Shown here: positions 53,967-63,730 of the stretch, in pieces
Position numbering within the stretch: position 1 is the first letter of the stretch
How the letters are laid out: every line of letters starts with the position of its first letter
DNA from: Psychrobacter vallis
GTDB taxonomy: Bacteria > Pseudomonadota > Gammaproteobacteria > Pseudomonadales > Moraxellaceae
Length of the DNA stretch: 64,000 nt
NCBI RefSeq assembly: GCF_904846715.1
Contig: NZ_CAJHBU010000001.1
Coordinates: 1 to 64,000, forward strand
Direction: 5' to 3'
The notes under the pieces: generated by a model
Seen by the model: only the letters and a program-made list of their open reading frames with translations
Databases searched by the model: none
What the model was told of the DNA's origin: nothing
Translations under genes and position numbers: made by a program

Positions 53967-55928
53967 TTAAGGCTGATTCCATATAGAAAAACCTAACTTC
54001 TTTTTTGTGTGCTTAAAAGTGCTTTTCTTTAACATACGGCTTTTATTCCTTAGCTTTGTGAAGGTATTACTCTTTTTACGCTTGTCTGAGCCAGCTATTG
54101 ATTGGTTAACGTTGTTATCATCTTCAGTGCTGTCACTCTCTTTGTTTAAATTTACAGTATTCTGACTGGCATTATCAGCGCTGTCAGCGGTATCAAGATC
54201 GTCAGCATTTGACGTATCCGCTACCGATTCATCAGTAGCTGTATCTTCGACATCGTTTTCCATATGATGCTCATCTCGGTTGAGAATAAGCTGCTGCGTT
54301 GGTAGCGCGTGCTCGACCTTGTATTTTGCCACTTCATTTAACAGATCAACAAATAAAACGTTCTGTTTATCATAAAACTCAGTAATACCATTGGCATTAA
54401 TATAGGCCTGCAACTGAATGACATAGCAGTCTTGTCGCAGCTCTAAGATATTGACCTGATTCCATTCTTGATTGGTCAAATAGTGCTCACCGATAAATTC
54501 ATCTAAGTCTTTTACCATCTTAAAGACCACGTCAATATCAGCAGTACGCTTAATGTATAACTGATGAAAAAAGCGGAACATATCACGCGAGGTGAAGTTT
54601 TCAATTTGCATCGATGAAAAATCGCCATTTGGTACCGTGACAATAGTTCGTGACAAAGTGCGCACACGTGATGAGCGGATACCAATATCAATGACGGTGC
54701 CTTCGTACGTGCCAAATTTACAATAGTCCCCTATTCGTACTGGCGAATCGGCGACCACAACGACACTCCCGACAAGGTTTTCAATGGTTTTTTGCGCACC
54801 AAGTGCTAATGCCAAACCACCCACACCCAAAGCTGCAATACCTGTGGTTAAATCAAAACCCAGATTACCAAAGATAACAATGACGGCAAATATCAATAGC
54901 AGCGCTTTGACGACCTTGCGCATGAGTCCCAAAATTGAGACGCGTTCAGTGTAGTTTTTCTTATAACTGAGGTTTACCGCTCGAGTAAATACGGCATCGA
55001 TGACTCGTAACAGTAGCCACGTTGTCGCCACCCAAGAGGCAATATCTGTAAAACGATTGATCGGTTCACGCAGCGTGACAGACACACCAGCATAAACCAT
55101 CACCTCAGACAGTATTAATGCCATAGTGACCACAGCCATTGGCAGTATCACCTTGTCAGGCAGCGGCAATGGTACACCCCGTACGCGAGGATACACAATT
55201 CGTAATAGATGATACAGCAGCCATACCATGATATAAGTGAGCACAAGACTACTAACCATCATAATCAATGCAGCGACCAAGTCGACCATTTCATAGCCAA
55301 AAATCTTTTTGCCTTCTAACGATTCAAACGTATAACGAGAAACCAAAGTTGGCTCGGTGTTTTCGATCACTTCTGGTATTGAGCTGAGTGTGTCACTCGA
55401 AAACTGCCAGTACTGCTCACCTGAATCTGATACGACCCTTTCTAGTATCAATGACACGTTTTTTTCGCCAACATTGATTACACCGACATTTTCTTGACTG
55501 GGTGGTAATTGGTCGGTCAGATTGCCCTCAGGATTATTACTGATTTGCAAATCAGGCTGAAAACGTCCGCCCGCATCCAGCGCTTGTTTAAACTGCCGTA
55601 CAATAGTCGTTGGGTTATCAGACTTTGTTAAGTTTAAATAATTACTCGCCAGCAGATAATCATTTTCACCCAGCGCGCTGATAAATCCTTGTACCGTATG
55701 CCGCGGCGTATCTCGCCCAAACGAATCAGGTATTGGTGTACTTGCTGATTCTTCATTATTACTGTCACCCCCACCAAGTGCACCCACTTCAGCAGCAAAG
55801 GCATGATTGGGCAATAATAGGCTCAACATCATCGCCAGCAAAAATACCACTATCGTTAATGGTATTTTGCGGCTTGGATATGATAAGGATGATTTAGTAT
55901 TGGAAATCAGATTACGCTCAATAGACAA
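53967..55928 (-). CDS. MscS-family mechanosensitive channel, long form
   Basis: The 653-residue protein has a signal peptide ending near NHAFAAEVG, then a soluble periplasmic domain (about 60-190). About five membrane helices follow (from 215), and the MscS pore helix VGGLALALGAQKTIENLVGS lies near 372. The cytoplasmic MscS domain then continues with GTYEGTVIDIGIRSSRVRTL and VTVPNGDFSSMQIENF. The C-terminal tail (after about 560) is first Asp/Ser/Asn-rich, then strongly basic (KRKKSNTFTKLRNKSRM). It relieves hypo-osmotic pressure, probably. The tail is unusual for the family. Confidence 0.9.
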   Translation of the reverse strand: MSIERNLISNTKSSLSYPSRKIPLTIVVFLLAMMLSLLLPNHAFAAEVGALGGGDSNNEESASTPIPDSFGRDTPRHTVQGFISALGENDYLLASNYLNLTKSDNPTTIVRQFKQALDAGGRFQPDLQISNNPEGNLTDQLPPSQENVGVINVGEKNVSLILERVVSDSGEQYWQFSSDTLSSIPEVIENTEPTLVSRYTFESLEGKKIFGYEMVDLVAALIMMVSSLVLTYIMVWLLYHLLRIVYPRVRGVPLPLPDKVILPMAVVTMALILSEVMVYAGVSVTLREPINRFTDIASWVATTWLLLRVIDAVFTRAVNLSYKKNYTERVSILGLMRKVVKALLLIFAVIVIFGNLGFDLTTGIAALGVGGLALALGAQKTIENLVGSVVVVADSPVRIGDYCKFGTYEGTVIDIGIRSSRVRTLSRTIVTVPNGDFSSMQIENFTSRDMFRFFHQLYIKRTADIDVVFKMVKDLDEFIGEHYLTNQEWNQVNILELRQDCYVIQLQAYINANGITEFYDKQNVLFVDLLNEVAKYKVEHALPTQQLILNRDEHHMENDVEDTATDESVADTSNADDLDTADSADNASQNTVNLNKESDSTEDDNNVNQSIAGSDKRKKSNTFTKLRNKSRMLKKSTFKHTKKKLGFSIWNQP

Positions 55929-56297
55929 AACAAACCTCTTAGCTCTATGAATAGTACAACCAAATATGAATAAAACTTGGCACTATAATAGCAATTATTT
56001 ATCACCGCAGTGCTTTTGATTATGGGTTTTTATCATCGTCTGTTTTAGCCGTTTGTGTCTCAAATTTTTACTATCATGATGTCAGCATAGGTAACAGATT
56101 ATTCACCTAAATCACCTTAAAAGCTTTTGAGCGTTTAAAAGACGTTCATCATGAAAACCACTCAGCTTATCGTGAAGAAACATTAGGTTAAATTGGTTTA
56201 TAAGTAAGGCGCTTTTGTAGATAATAGCGACGTGTTATTCAGTTATTATTTTTTGTAATTTTTAGCGTCATAACTTTCGCCTTTGTAACTTTTTTAT
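55929..56297. other. Intergenic region upstream of the TonB-dependent receptor
   Basis: About 370 bp of AT-rich DNA between divergent genes. I see no cobalamin riboswitch (no B12-box), no clear Fur box, and no coding frame. Promoters of both genes should be here but none stands out. Confidence 0.5.
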
Positions 56298-56318
56298 TTG
56301 ATTAATTTGGAATTCAAT

Positions 56319-58259
56319 ATGGTTTTATCACGTTCATCTTCGGCCGCCTATCTTCGATTGTGTATTTTAAGCGCGCTTGGTATGGTTGCCGTTAGCGCGA
56401 CAGCAGCCACCAATGATTTAACGGTGGCCGGCGATAATGCGCTACCAAAAGTCGAGCTTGATGAAATTGTCGTCACCGCTACGCGTACGCCAACTAAAAC
56501 CAGTAATGTTATCGCACAAACGCGTGTAATCGATAAAGAAGAGTTACAGCGTTATCAGGGTCAGACAGTGGTTGATGTATTAAAGAATCAATCTGGTATT
56601 AATATCAGTCAAAGTGGCGGCATGGGAACTATTAGTAACTTTTATATGCGTGGTTATGATAGCAAACAAGTCCTTGTAATAATTGATGGCATTCGCTACA
56701 GCTCTATTTCTACAGGAACGCCGTCATTAAATCTCTTATCTGCAGACCAAATTGACCGTATTGAAATTTTATACGGCGCTTCAGGCTCTAGTATTTATGG
56801 ATCTGACGCCATGGGCGGTGTCATTCAGATTTTCACTAAAGGCAGCAATGTAGAACAATCTAATGTTTCTACTACAATCGGTTACGGTAGCCACAATCAT
56901 TACCAAGTAGGTGTAACCGGTCAGCTTAAAAACGATACTTCGTCACTGAGCTTAGGTGTCAGTCGCAACAAAACAGACGGTTTTAACGCGATTGCCAATA
57001 GTAATTCTTTTGATTACAACGCTGACGATGATGGCTTTAAATCTACCAATGCCAGTTTAGGGTTGCAGCATAAGCTTTCAAACTCTTTAAGCGCAGGGCT
57101 AAGTGCCTTATATTCTGACTCTACAACTGATATTGACTCTGCCGGTAATACATTTCCAAATGCGTATTCAGATCAGAAAAATGGCAGTGCCAATGCTTTT
57201 ATTCAACATCAAACGCCATTGACCGTTACGAAGCTTAGTTATGGTCAGAGTATTGATAAACTGACTTCTCATGATAATAACTCTATTAATTATCAAGATG
57301 GTAGCCAATTTGATACGACTCAAGAACAGGCACGTTTAGAGAGTCAGATTAATGCGCAACCGGGTACTGTTACTGTCGGTGCTGAATGGTTATCTCAAAA
57401 ACTAGATGCTTCAGACGTTTTAGATTTTTCAGGCTTTCCTGCTCCTGCAGTTCAAACCGCTTATGATCCTGACGACAGAACGGTCAAAAGTGCTTTTGTT
57501 GGCTATCAACTATCAGAATCTTATTACGACTTACAAGCCAATTACCGCGTCGATGATAACTCCCAATATGGTAACGAAAGTACCTATAACGTAGGCGCTG
57601 CTGTGCGCCCATTGGATGGTGTGCGAATCGGCGCCAGCTATGCTACAGGCTTTCGCGCACCAACCTTTAACGATTTATACTATCCTGGTTATAACAACCC
57701 AGATTTGAAGCCTGAAACCAGTAAAAACACTGAAGTGTTCGTAGAGTACAATAAAGGAAAGCAAATTTCACGCCTTACTGGCTATCATACAGATGTAGAA
57801 GACTTGATTGGTGGCAACACTAATACAGGTGAGGCACAAATAAAAGGAATAAGCCTTACGTCAGACTGGCTTGTCGATTCATTTTTATTTGGTTTAGGGT
57901 ATGATTATTTAGACGCTAAAAACAAAACAGCCAATAGCACCAACTATAATAATGACCTTGTCTATCGTCCTCAAAATAGCGGTTTAATTTATGTTGGTTA
58001 TCAGCAACCTACCTTTGATGTACGCCTTGAGGCTAAACATACTGACGATAGATTCTCTGACGCAACCAACCAAACCAAGTTAGACAGTTATACGTTAGTT
58101 AATTTAAGTGGCAGTATTTACATTCAACCTAATCTTCGTGCTAACTTACGTGTCGATAACCTGACTGATGAAGACTATACTTTGTCTAATCAGTTCGGTA
58201 CAGAGTACGCTACTGACGGTATCAACTACTTTACCTCACTAACCTATAACTGGTTCTAG
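56319..58259 (+). CDS. TonB-dependent outer-membrane receptor (BtuB/CirA-like)
   Basis: About 646 residues: signal peptide (LCILSALGMVAVSATAA), TonB box-like DEIVVTATRTPT near residue 45, plug domain (about 50-165, with VLKNQSGINISQSGGMGT and IEILYGASGSSIYGSDAMGG), and a 22-strand barrel ending in the C-terminal Phe (LTYNWF). Layout and length are closest to vitamin B12 or small-siderophore receptors, but no B12 riboswitch or cob genes are near, so the substrate is open. I choose ATG 56319 (GGA seven bases upstream) rather than the upstream TTG. Confidence 0.9.
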   Translation: MVLSRSSSAAYLRLCILSALGMVAVSATAATNDLTVAGDNALPKVELDEIVVTATRTPTKTSNVIAQTRVIDKEELQRYQGQTVVDVLKNQSGINISQSGGMGTISNFYMRGYDSKQVLVIIDGIRYSSISTGTPSLNLLSADQIDRIEILYGASGSSIYGSDAMGGVIQIFTKGSNVEQSNVSTTIGYGSHNHYQVGVTGQLKNDTSSLSLGVSRNKTDGFNAIANSNSFDYNADDDGFKSTNASLGLQHKLSNSLSAGLSALYSDSTTDIDSAGNTFPNAYSDQKNGSANAFIQHQTPLTVTKLSYGQSIDKLTSHDNNSINYQDGSQFDTTQEQARLESQINAQPGTVTVGAEWLSQKLDASDVLDFSGFPAPAVQTAYDPDDRTVKSAFVGYQLSESYYDLQANYRVDDNSQYGNESTYNVGAAVRPLDGVRIGASYATGFRAPTFNDLYYPGYNNPDLKPETSKNTEVFVEYNKGKQISRLTGYHTDVEDLIGGNTNTGEAQIKGISLTSDWLVDSFLFGLGYDYLDAKNKTANSTNYNNDLVYRPQNSGLIYVGYQQPTFDVRLEAKHTDDRFSDATNQTKLDSYTLVNLSGSIYIQPNLRANLRVDNLTDEDYTLSNQFGTEYATDGINYFTSLTYNWF

Positions 58260-58291
58260 AATTATAGAAACAAGTATTTATCATTAATAAT

Positions 58292-58318
58292 AAAAGGTCA
58301 TCAATCGATGGCCTTTTT
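58292..58318 (+). terminator. Intrinsic terminator after the TonB receptor gene
   Basis: AAAAGGTCATC and GATGGCCTTTTT form an 11-bp stem (one GU pair) with an AATC loop, followed by a T-run. Confidence 0.85.
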
Positions 58319-58404
58319 AATGCCTGTCAAAGCTGCAAACTACATATGCTATCATTGACATAATCCAATAGGTGACAAGCTAGGCTCCATCTATTACAAT
58401 AACG

Positions 58405-58540
58405 ACCTCCGAGAGGTGTTGCGCCATAAGTATGAATCATGGATTGTGTATTCAAAACTCCACTATTCAACCCTTATGTTAGGCTCGGTTAACTGTTGGC
58501 TGCCCTTATAGGTCGTCAACAGCGCAAATAACGGCACCTG
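58405..58540 (+). promoter_or_regulatory. S-adenosylhomocysteine (SAH) riboswitch upstream of ahcY-metF
   Basis: The leader has the pieces of the SAH riboswitch consensus in the right order. CTCCGAGAGGTGTTGCGCC lies at 58408. AGGCTCGGTT lies at 58481, and its CTCGG can pair with CCGAG. AACGGCACCTGCG starts at 58530, and its GGCACCT can pair with AGGTG(T) to make the pseudoknot-type long-range helix. The region between is variable, as in the family. SAH riboswitches turn on ahcY when SAH builds up. The conserved core ends 48 bp before the ahcY start, and the AGGAG ribosome binding site lies just beyond it. Confidence 0.85.
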
Positions 58541-58587
58541 CGTTTTTATTCTTTTTATCATAAATTAACCACTGATAGGAGCATATT

Positions 58588-60012
58588 ATGGACGCAGTGT
58601 CTAACACCCCATCTGCCCATACGATCGACCCCTCTTTCACTGACTATAAAGTTGCTGACATCAGCCTCGCTGATTACGGCCGCCGTGAAATCACCCTTGC
58701 TGAAGCTGAAATGCCTGCCCTCATGGGTTTGCGTCGTCGCTACGAAGCCGACCAACCGCTAAAAGGCGCAAAAATCGCTGGCTGTATTCATATGACGATT
58801 CAGACTGCGGTTCTTATCGAGACACTAGTCGCGCTAGGTGCTGAAGTACGCTGGACGTCATGTAATATCTTCTCAACCCAAGATCACGCTGCTGCGGCTA
58901 TTGCTGCTGCTGGTATCTCTGTTTATGCTTGGAAAGGCGAAACCGAAGAAGAGTACGAGTGGTGTCTGCGCCAGCAAGTACATGTGGGCGGCGAAGCATC
59001 AGGACAGCTTTGGGACGCAAACTTAATCTTGGATGATGGCGGCGATTTAACCGCATTGATTCATGATGAATATGCTGAATTGCTTGATAACATTCATGGT
59101 ATCTCAGAAGAGACCACCACTGGTGTACACCGTTTGGTTGAGATGTTAAATAAAGGAACGCTAAAAGTTCCTGCCATTAACGTCAATGATGCTGTTACCA
59201 AATCTAAAAACGACAACAAATATGGCTGCCGTCATAGCTTAAACGATGCTATCAAGCGTGCCACTGACATGTTCCTTGCAGGTCGCCGTGCTTTAGTTAT
59301 CGGTTATGGCGATGTAGGTAAAGGCTCTACTCAGAGCTTACGTCAAGAGGGCATGATCGTACGAGTTTCAGAAGTTGATCCAATCTGTGCCATGCAGGCT
59401 TGTATGGACGGATTTGAAGTACTGTCACCTTACATCAATGGCGACAATACGGGCGGCGCAGACAACATCAATACTCGCTTGCTTGAAGATACAGATATGA
59501 TTGTTACCACGACGGGCAACTATCATGTTTGCGACAAACACATGCTAGCGGCGTTGAAGCCTGGTGCAGTGGTCTGTAACATTGGTCACTTCGATACCGA
59601 AATCGACACTCAGTTTATGCGTGACAACTGGCGCTGGGTTGAAATCAAGCCACAAGTTCATCAAATTTTCCGCTCAGACGATGAAAACGACTATCTGATT
59701 TTGCTTGCTGAAGGTCGCCTAGTTAACCTAGGTAATGCTACTGGTCACCCATCACGCGTGATGGATGGCTCATTTGCCAACCAAGTATTGGCTCAAATGT
59801 ATCTGTTCGAAGAAAAATTCGCCGACTTGCCAGCTGACACACGTACTGACAACTTGTACGTCAAAGTATTACCGAAGAAACTAGACGAAGAAGTCGCTGC
59901 CGCTATGGTTGCAGGCTTTAACGGTACTTTGACCAAGCTGACCGAAAAACAAGCTGAATATTTGGGCGTGCCTGTCGAAGGGCCATTCAAACCTGACGCT
60001 TATAAATACTAA
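58588..60012 (+). CDS. ahcY: Adenosylhomocysteinase (SAH hydrolase)
   Basis: NAD-bound enzyme that splits S-adenosylhomocysteine into adenosine and homocysteine, removing the inhibitor of methyltransferases. The 474 residues include [13 protein letters not shown], the [20 protein letters not shown] region, the NAD motif [15 protein letters not shown] near residue 235 and the C-terminal [10 protein letters not shown] that completes the active site. A strong TAGGAG ribosome binding site precedes the ATG. Control by the SAH riboswitch is evident, and metF follows after 13 bp. Confidence 0.98.
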   Translation: MDAVSNTPSAHTIDPSFTDYKVADISLADYGRREITLAEAEMPALMGLRRRYEADQPLKGAKIAGCIHMTIQTAVLIETLVALGAEVRWTSCNIFSTQDHAAAAIAAAGISVYAWKGETEEEYEWCLRQQVHVGGEASGQLWDANLILDDGGDLTALIHDEYAELLDNIHGISEETTTGVHRLVEMLNKGTLKVPAINVNDAVTKSKNDNKYGCRHSLNDAIKRATDMFLAGRRALVIGYGDVGKGSTQSLRQEGMIVRVSEVDPICAMQACMDGFEVLSPYINGDNTGGADNINTRLLEDTDMIVTTTGNYHVCDKHMLAALKPGAVVCNIGHFDTEIDTQFMRDNWRWVEIKPQVHQIFRSDDENDYLILLAEGRLVNLGNATGHPSRVMDGSFANQVLAQMYLFEEKFADLPADTRTDNLYVKVLPKKLDEEVAAAMVAGFNGTLTKLTEKQAEYLGVPVEGPFKPDAYKY

Positions 60013-60025
60013 AAGGAGTCAGACT

Positions 60026-60874
60026 GTGACTAAGCCGGCTTTCTCCTTTGAGTTTTTCCCTGCAAAAACTGAGCAAGGGCACGATAAGTTACTGAGCACT
60101 TATGATGAGTTAAATAAGCTATCACCGGCTTATTTTTCGGTAACCTATGGTGCTGGTGGCTCAACCCGTAGCCGCACTTTGGATATCGTACAAGCCTTAT
60201 GCGCACGCGGGGATACTGACATTGCGCCGCACATGTCTTGTATTGGTGATGACAAAAGTGAAATCGCCGAATTGCTCGATCTTTATAAAGGTTTGGGTAT
60301 CAAGCGTTTGGTAGCACTGCGTGGTGACTTACCATCAGGTCAGGTTGGCATGGGTGAGCTACCGTTTGCCGTAGACTTGGTTAAGTTCATTCGTGAACAC
60401 TCAGGCGATCATTTTCATATCGAAGTGGCTGCCTATCCTGAGATGCATCCACAAGCGCGTAGCTTTGCGTTTGATGTCGATAATTTGGTCAATAAGTATC
60501 AAGCTGGGGCGAATGCTTCGATTACGCAGTTTTTTTATAATGCCGATAGCTATCTGTATTTGCGCGACACTTTAGAGAAACGTGGTATCGATACCGTCGC
60601 TAAGCCTTTGGTCGCTGGTATCATGCCAATCACCAATTCTAGCAATCTTATACGCTTTGCTGATAGCTGTGGCGCTGATATACCTCGCTATGTACGTAAG
60701 CAGCTATCTGATTTTGGTGATGACCGTAAAGCCATCCGTGAGTTCGGTTTTGACATTGTCTATCGTCTGTGTGAGCGTCTCATTAGTGAGGGCGTCCCTG
60801 CCATGCATTTTTATAGCATGAATAAAGTGGAGCCAAATAAACGCTTGGTTGAGGCTTTGGGATTGACGGCTTAA
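60026..60874 (+). CDS. metF: Methylenetetrahydrofolate reductase
   Basis: FAD enzyme that makes 5-methyl-THF for methionine synthesis, so it recycles the homocysteine freed by AhcY. The 282 residues have FSFEFFPAKTEQGHDKL, the catalytic-Glu strand, VTYGAGGSTRSRTLD, ALRGDLPSG, ITQFFYNADSY and VAGIMPITN. The start is GTG 60026, with AAGGAG eight bases upstream. The 13-bp gap to ahcY shows one operon under the SAH riboswitch. Confidence 0.96.
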   Translation: MTKPAFSFEFFPAKTEQGHDKLLSTYDELNKLSPAYFSVTYGAGGSTRSRTLDIVQALCARGDTDIAPHMSCIGDDKSEIAELLDLYKGLGIKRLVALRGDLPSGQVGMGELPFAVDLVKFIREHSGDHFHIEVAAYPEMHPQARSFAFDVDNLVNKYQAGANASITQFFYNADSYLYLRDTLEKRGIDTVAKPLVAGIMPITNSSNLIRFADSCGADIPRYVRKQLSDFGDDRKAIREFGFDIVYRLCERLISEGVPAMHFYSMNKVEPNKRLVEALGLTA

Positions 60875-60900
60875 ACCAGTAACATTCTGACTATTCAATG

Positions 60901-60930
60901 ACTGGCGTTCTTAGGAGCGCCAGTTTTTTA
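60901..60930 (+). terminator. Intrinsic terminator after metF
   Basis: ACTGGCGTTC and GAGCGCCAGT form a 10-bp stem (one GU pair) around TTAG, followed by TTTTTTATT. It ends the ahcY-metF operon. Confidence 0.9.
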
Positions 60931-61083
60931 TTGCTACCATTATTTATTATTTATCAGTCATGTAAAAATAATAGTAATAAATGTGACGCACGGTCTATCA
61001 ACGATAATACCTTTACCCTCTCAAACGATATTCTGCTAAGATATTTAAACATATTGTTATTTAAAATATAGGACTAAGCGACT

Positions 61084-61959
61084 GTGCGACGTTTCTTTTA
61101 TAACACCAGTAGTAATGACATAAATGATGGAAAACACGCCATCTACCCTCAACTTAACACCTTGTCTGTCGGTGCCAGTCTGGAATTGACAGAGAATATC
61201 GTCCATCATTGGTGCCGTGTATTACGAGCCAATATTGGCGATAAAGGTGTATTATTTGATGGATTCGGCGGTGAGTATCAAGTACAACTACAAACCATCA
61301 GTAAAAAACACGCCACTGCGACTTTACTTGCACATGTAGCTGATGATCGTACTACTACTGTCTTTACTAAGATTGGCCTAGTGATGAGTCGTGGTGAGCG
61401 AATGGACTACGCCATCCAAAAATCGACCGAGCTTGGCGTTACTGCAATCCAACTGCTGAGTAGTCATCATGGCGAAGTCAACCTAAAGCCAGCACAAGTC
61501 GAAAAAAAGCTGGCGCATTGGCAACAAGTGGCAATTGCCGCCTGTGAGCAATGCGGACTGAATCGCCCACCACTTATTATTGCGCCTTTATCGATCCATG
61601 ATTGGTTAAGCAATGTAGACAATAAGCCATCGAACAGAGAAATGGCTGTGAACCCTATTGTATCCATGCTCAGTCTAGATTCTTATTATCAAATATTACA
61701 GCAGACAGCCGACTTACGTATGCAATTGAGCGTACCAGCCGCAGGACAACCTGCTATGCCTAAGTCGCTACCAGCAGTCCTAAGACAAAAAACCGCTTAT
61801 ATTGAGCTATTAATTGGCCCAGAAGGAGGACTTAGCGTCGATGAATGCCAACAAGCAGCAGAGGTTGGTTTTGAGCCGTGGCAAATTGGCACAAGAGTTT
61901 TACGTACCGAGACTGCACCAGTGGTCGCATTGGCGACACTCCATGCTTTGAGTAATTAG
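61084..61959 (+). CDS. rsmE: 16S rRNA m3U1498 methyltransferase
   Basis: SPOUT-fold methyltransferase that modifies U1498 of 16S rRNA. The N-terminal PUA-like region (HHWCRVLRANIGDKGVLFDG) precedes the SPOUT domain: QKSTELGVTAIQLL, the knot motif IELLIGPEGGLSVDECQQA near residue 245 and LRTETAPVVALATLHAL. Starts at GTG 61084 with MRRFF, typical of RsmE. The 291-residue length has an insertion near 180-215 compared with E. coli (243 residues). It is a single gene. Confidence 0.95.
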   Translation: MRRFFYNTSSNDINDGKHAIYPQLNTLSVGASLELTENIVHHWCRVLRANIGDKGVLFDGFGGEYQVQLQTISKKHATATLLAHVADDRTTTVFTKIGLVMSRGERMDYAIQKSTELGVTAIQLLSSHHGEVNLKPAQVEKKLAHWQQVAIAACEQCGLNRPPLIIAPLSIHDWLSNVDNKPSNREMAVNPIVSMLSLDSYYQILQQTADLRMQLSVPAAGQPAMPKSLPAVLRQKTAYIELLIGPEGGLSVDECQQAAEVGFEPWQIGTRVLRTETAPVVALATLHALSN

Positions 61960-62005
61960 TTGTCCAAACGCCACAGACGTAATTTTACTGTTTTATTCTG
62001 ATGTT

Positions 62006-63730
62006 GTGAGTCTCATCATGCCTAATTTTGCTCCTATTTCAGTCGCAGCCAAGCAGCAACTACTGGCCAAATTGTGCGAGCAACTGGATGATGCCATTTT
62101 TATCTTAGACGCCAATTTACGCTATCTGTCGGTAAATGCCAGTTATGAGATGATGATTGGCTACCGCGAGTCATTTATACTTGGGCGACCACTTGGTATA
62201 TATGCAGCAGAGTTTTTATCAGAAGAAGAAAGGGCTATTTTAGCGGATATCATCAATCACTTAGATAACCGTGGTTTTTATGAAAATAATTTTTCTATGC
62301 CCAATCGCTACGGACAGATACTTGAATGTCATATGACGTATCGCAAGATTTGTATCGAGAATGCTACTTATTACGTCGGCATGATACGTGATGTGTCTTC
62401 GGCCATCAAAGACCAAAAAAAGGTGACGCACCTGCTCAACTATGATCAATTGACCGGCTTACCCAATCGTAAAGTATTCTTGAGTCAAACCAGTGACTTA
62501 CTATTAGACAGCTACCTAGACGTCATTATAGTGCGCTTCAATATTGATCGTTATCGCCACCTCGCAAGCCTACTGGGCTCTGATGGCATCGATACTTTAA
62601 TAGAAAAGTTTGTCACACGCATCAAAAACCTCGAGCTCAATAATTTACAGTGTTTTTCTCACTTTGGTGGCAATGATTTTGCCTTATCATTTGAGTGTAA
62701 CGATGCCAATATGATACGTCATCAGCTAGATAGCTTAATGCAAATGTGTGAACGCCCTTTCTCTTTGGACGAAAACGCGGCGACAAAAGCCAATATTTAT
62801 TGCCGTATTTCCGTCGGTGTTAGTTATTTTCCTGACAATGATAACGCGTTGAATGGCTTACTAATCAAAGCCGAAAAAGCGCTACATTATGTCAACCAGC
62901 AAGGTGGTGACGATATCTGCTGGTATCATACAGATATTGACGAAGCCACCGCTGGCAGCTTAAAGTTAGAGGCTGAGCTTAGAGTCGCGGCAACTGAAGG
63001 CCAGTTTATACCGTATTACCAACCTAAATTTGAACTGGCTACTGGCATTATCACTGGTTTTGAAGCTCTAGTACGCTGGCAGCATCCAACACGCGGGCTG
63101 CTAAAACCGATAGATTTTATCGATGCTATTCTCACTCACAAGCTATCGTTTGAGCTGTTCTCACAAATGGCTGTTCAAATTACCCAGCAGTTATCTATTT
63201 GGCTACAACAAGGCTTTTGTCAGCACATCTGTATCAATGCTGACGCCGCTGAATTTAGTCATCCTGACTTTTTTAAAATGGTGAAAAGTCTGCTAGTACA
63301 GCATAATATTTACGCGCAGCAATTACATATCGAAGTGACTGAATCTTCTTTAATTCAGCGCCACGCTAACGTCAAAAAACAACTTGATTCGCTCAAAGAG
63401 CTAGGTGTTTTTCTGGCTTTAGATGATTTTGGTACGGGTTATGCGTCCTTAAGTTACCTGCAAGAATATCCGTTTGATTTTATTAAAATCGATAAAAGCT
63501 TTATCACTAATATCGAGACTGACCGTACCCAGCATGCCATTGTAAAAGCCATTTTAGACTTGGCCGTTGCCCTCGACATGCAAGTAATCGCTGAAGGTAT
63601 CGAGACCCAGCAGCAGCGCGACCTGCTATTGGCGATGGGTTGTCAGCATGGTCAAGGCTATTGGCTGGGCAAACCTGTGCCTGTCGATATTGCCACTGAG
63701 ATGCTGATTCAGCAGTACGCTCCCAAATAA
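62006..63730 (+). CDS. PAS-GGDEF-EAL protein, probable c-di-GMP phosphodiesterase
   Basis: Residues about 20-135 form a PAS sensor with PAC-like end (GQILECHMTYRKI). The GGDEF domain (about 145-310) starts YDQLTGLPNRKVFL but its signature is GGNDF instead of GGDEF, so cyclase activity is doubtful. The EAL domain (about 320-570) is intact: FEALVRWQHP, EVTESSLI, LDDFGTGYASLSYLQ, FIKIDKSFI and IAEGIETQQQ. The protein probably degrades c-di-GMP in response to the PAS ligand. It lacks membrane helices. Start at GTG 62006 or ATG 62018 (MPNFAPIS). Confidence 0.92.
   Translation: MSLIMPNFAPISVAAKQQLLAKLCEQLDDAIFILDANLRYLSVNASYEMMIGYRESFILGRPLGIYAAEFLSEEERAILADIINHLDNRGFYENNFSMPNRYGQILECHMTYRKICIENATYYVGMIRDVSSAIKDQKKVTHLLNYDQLTGLPNRKVFLSQTSDLLLDSYLDVIIVRFNIDRYRHLASLLGSDGIDTLIEKFVTRIKNLELNNLQCFSHFGGNDFALSFECNDANMIRHQLDSLMQMCERPFSLDENAATKANIYCRISVGVSYFPDNDNALNGLLIKAEKALHYVNQQGGDDICWYHTDIDEATAGSLKLEAELRVAATEGQFIPYYQPKFELATGIITGFEALVRWQHPTRGLLKPIDFIDAILTHKLSFELFSQMAVQITQQLSIWLQQGFCQHICINADAAEFSHPDFFKMVKSLLVQHNIYAQQLHIEVTESSLIQRHANVKKQLDSLKELGVFLALDDFGTGYASLSYLQEYPFDFIKIDKSFITNIETDRTQHAIVKAILDLAVALDMQVIAEGIETQQQRDLLLAMGCQHGQGYWLGKPVPVDIATEMLIQQYAPK

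Noticed and set aside
55929-56318. Cobalamin riboswitch in front of the TonB-dependent receptor
   Set aside because: The receptor looks BtuB-like, but no B12-box or matching fold was found in the leader.
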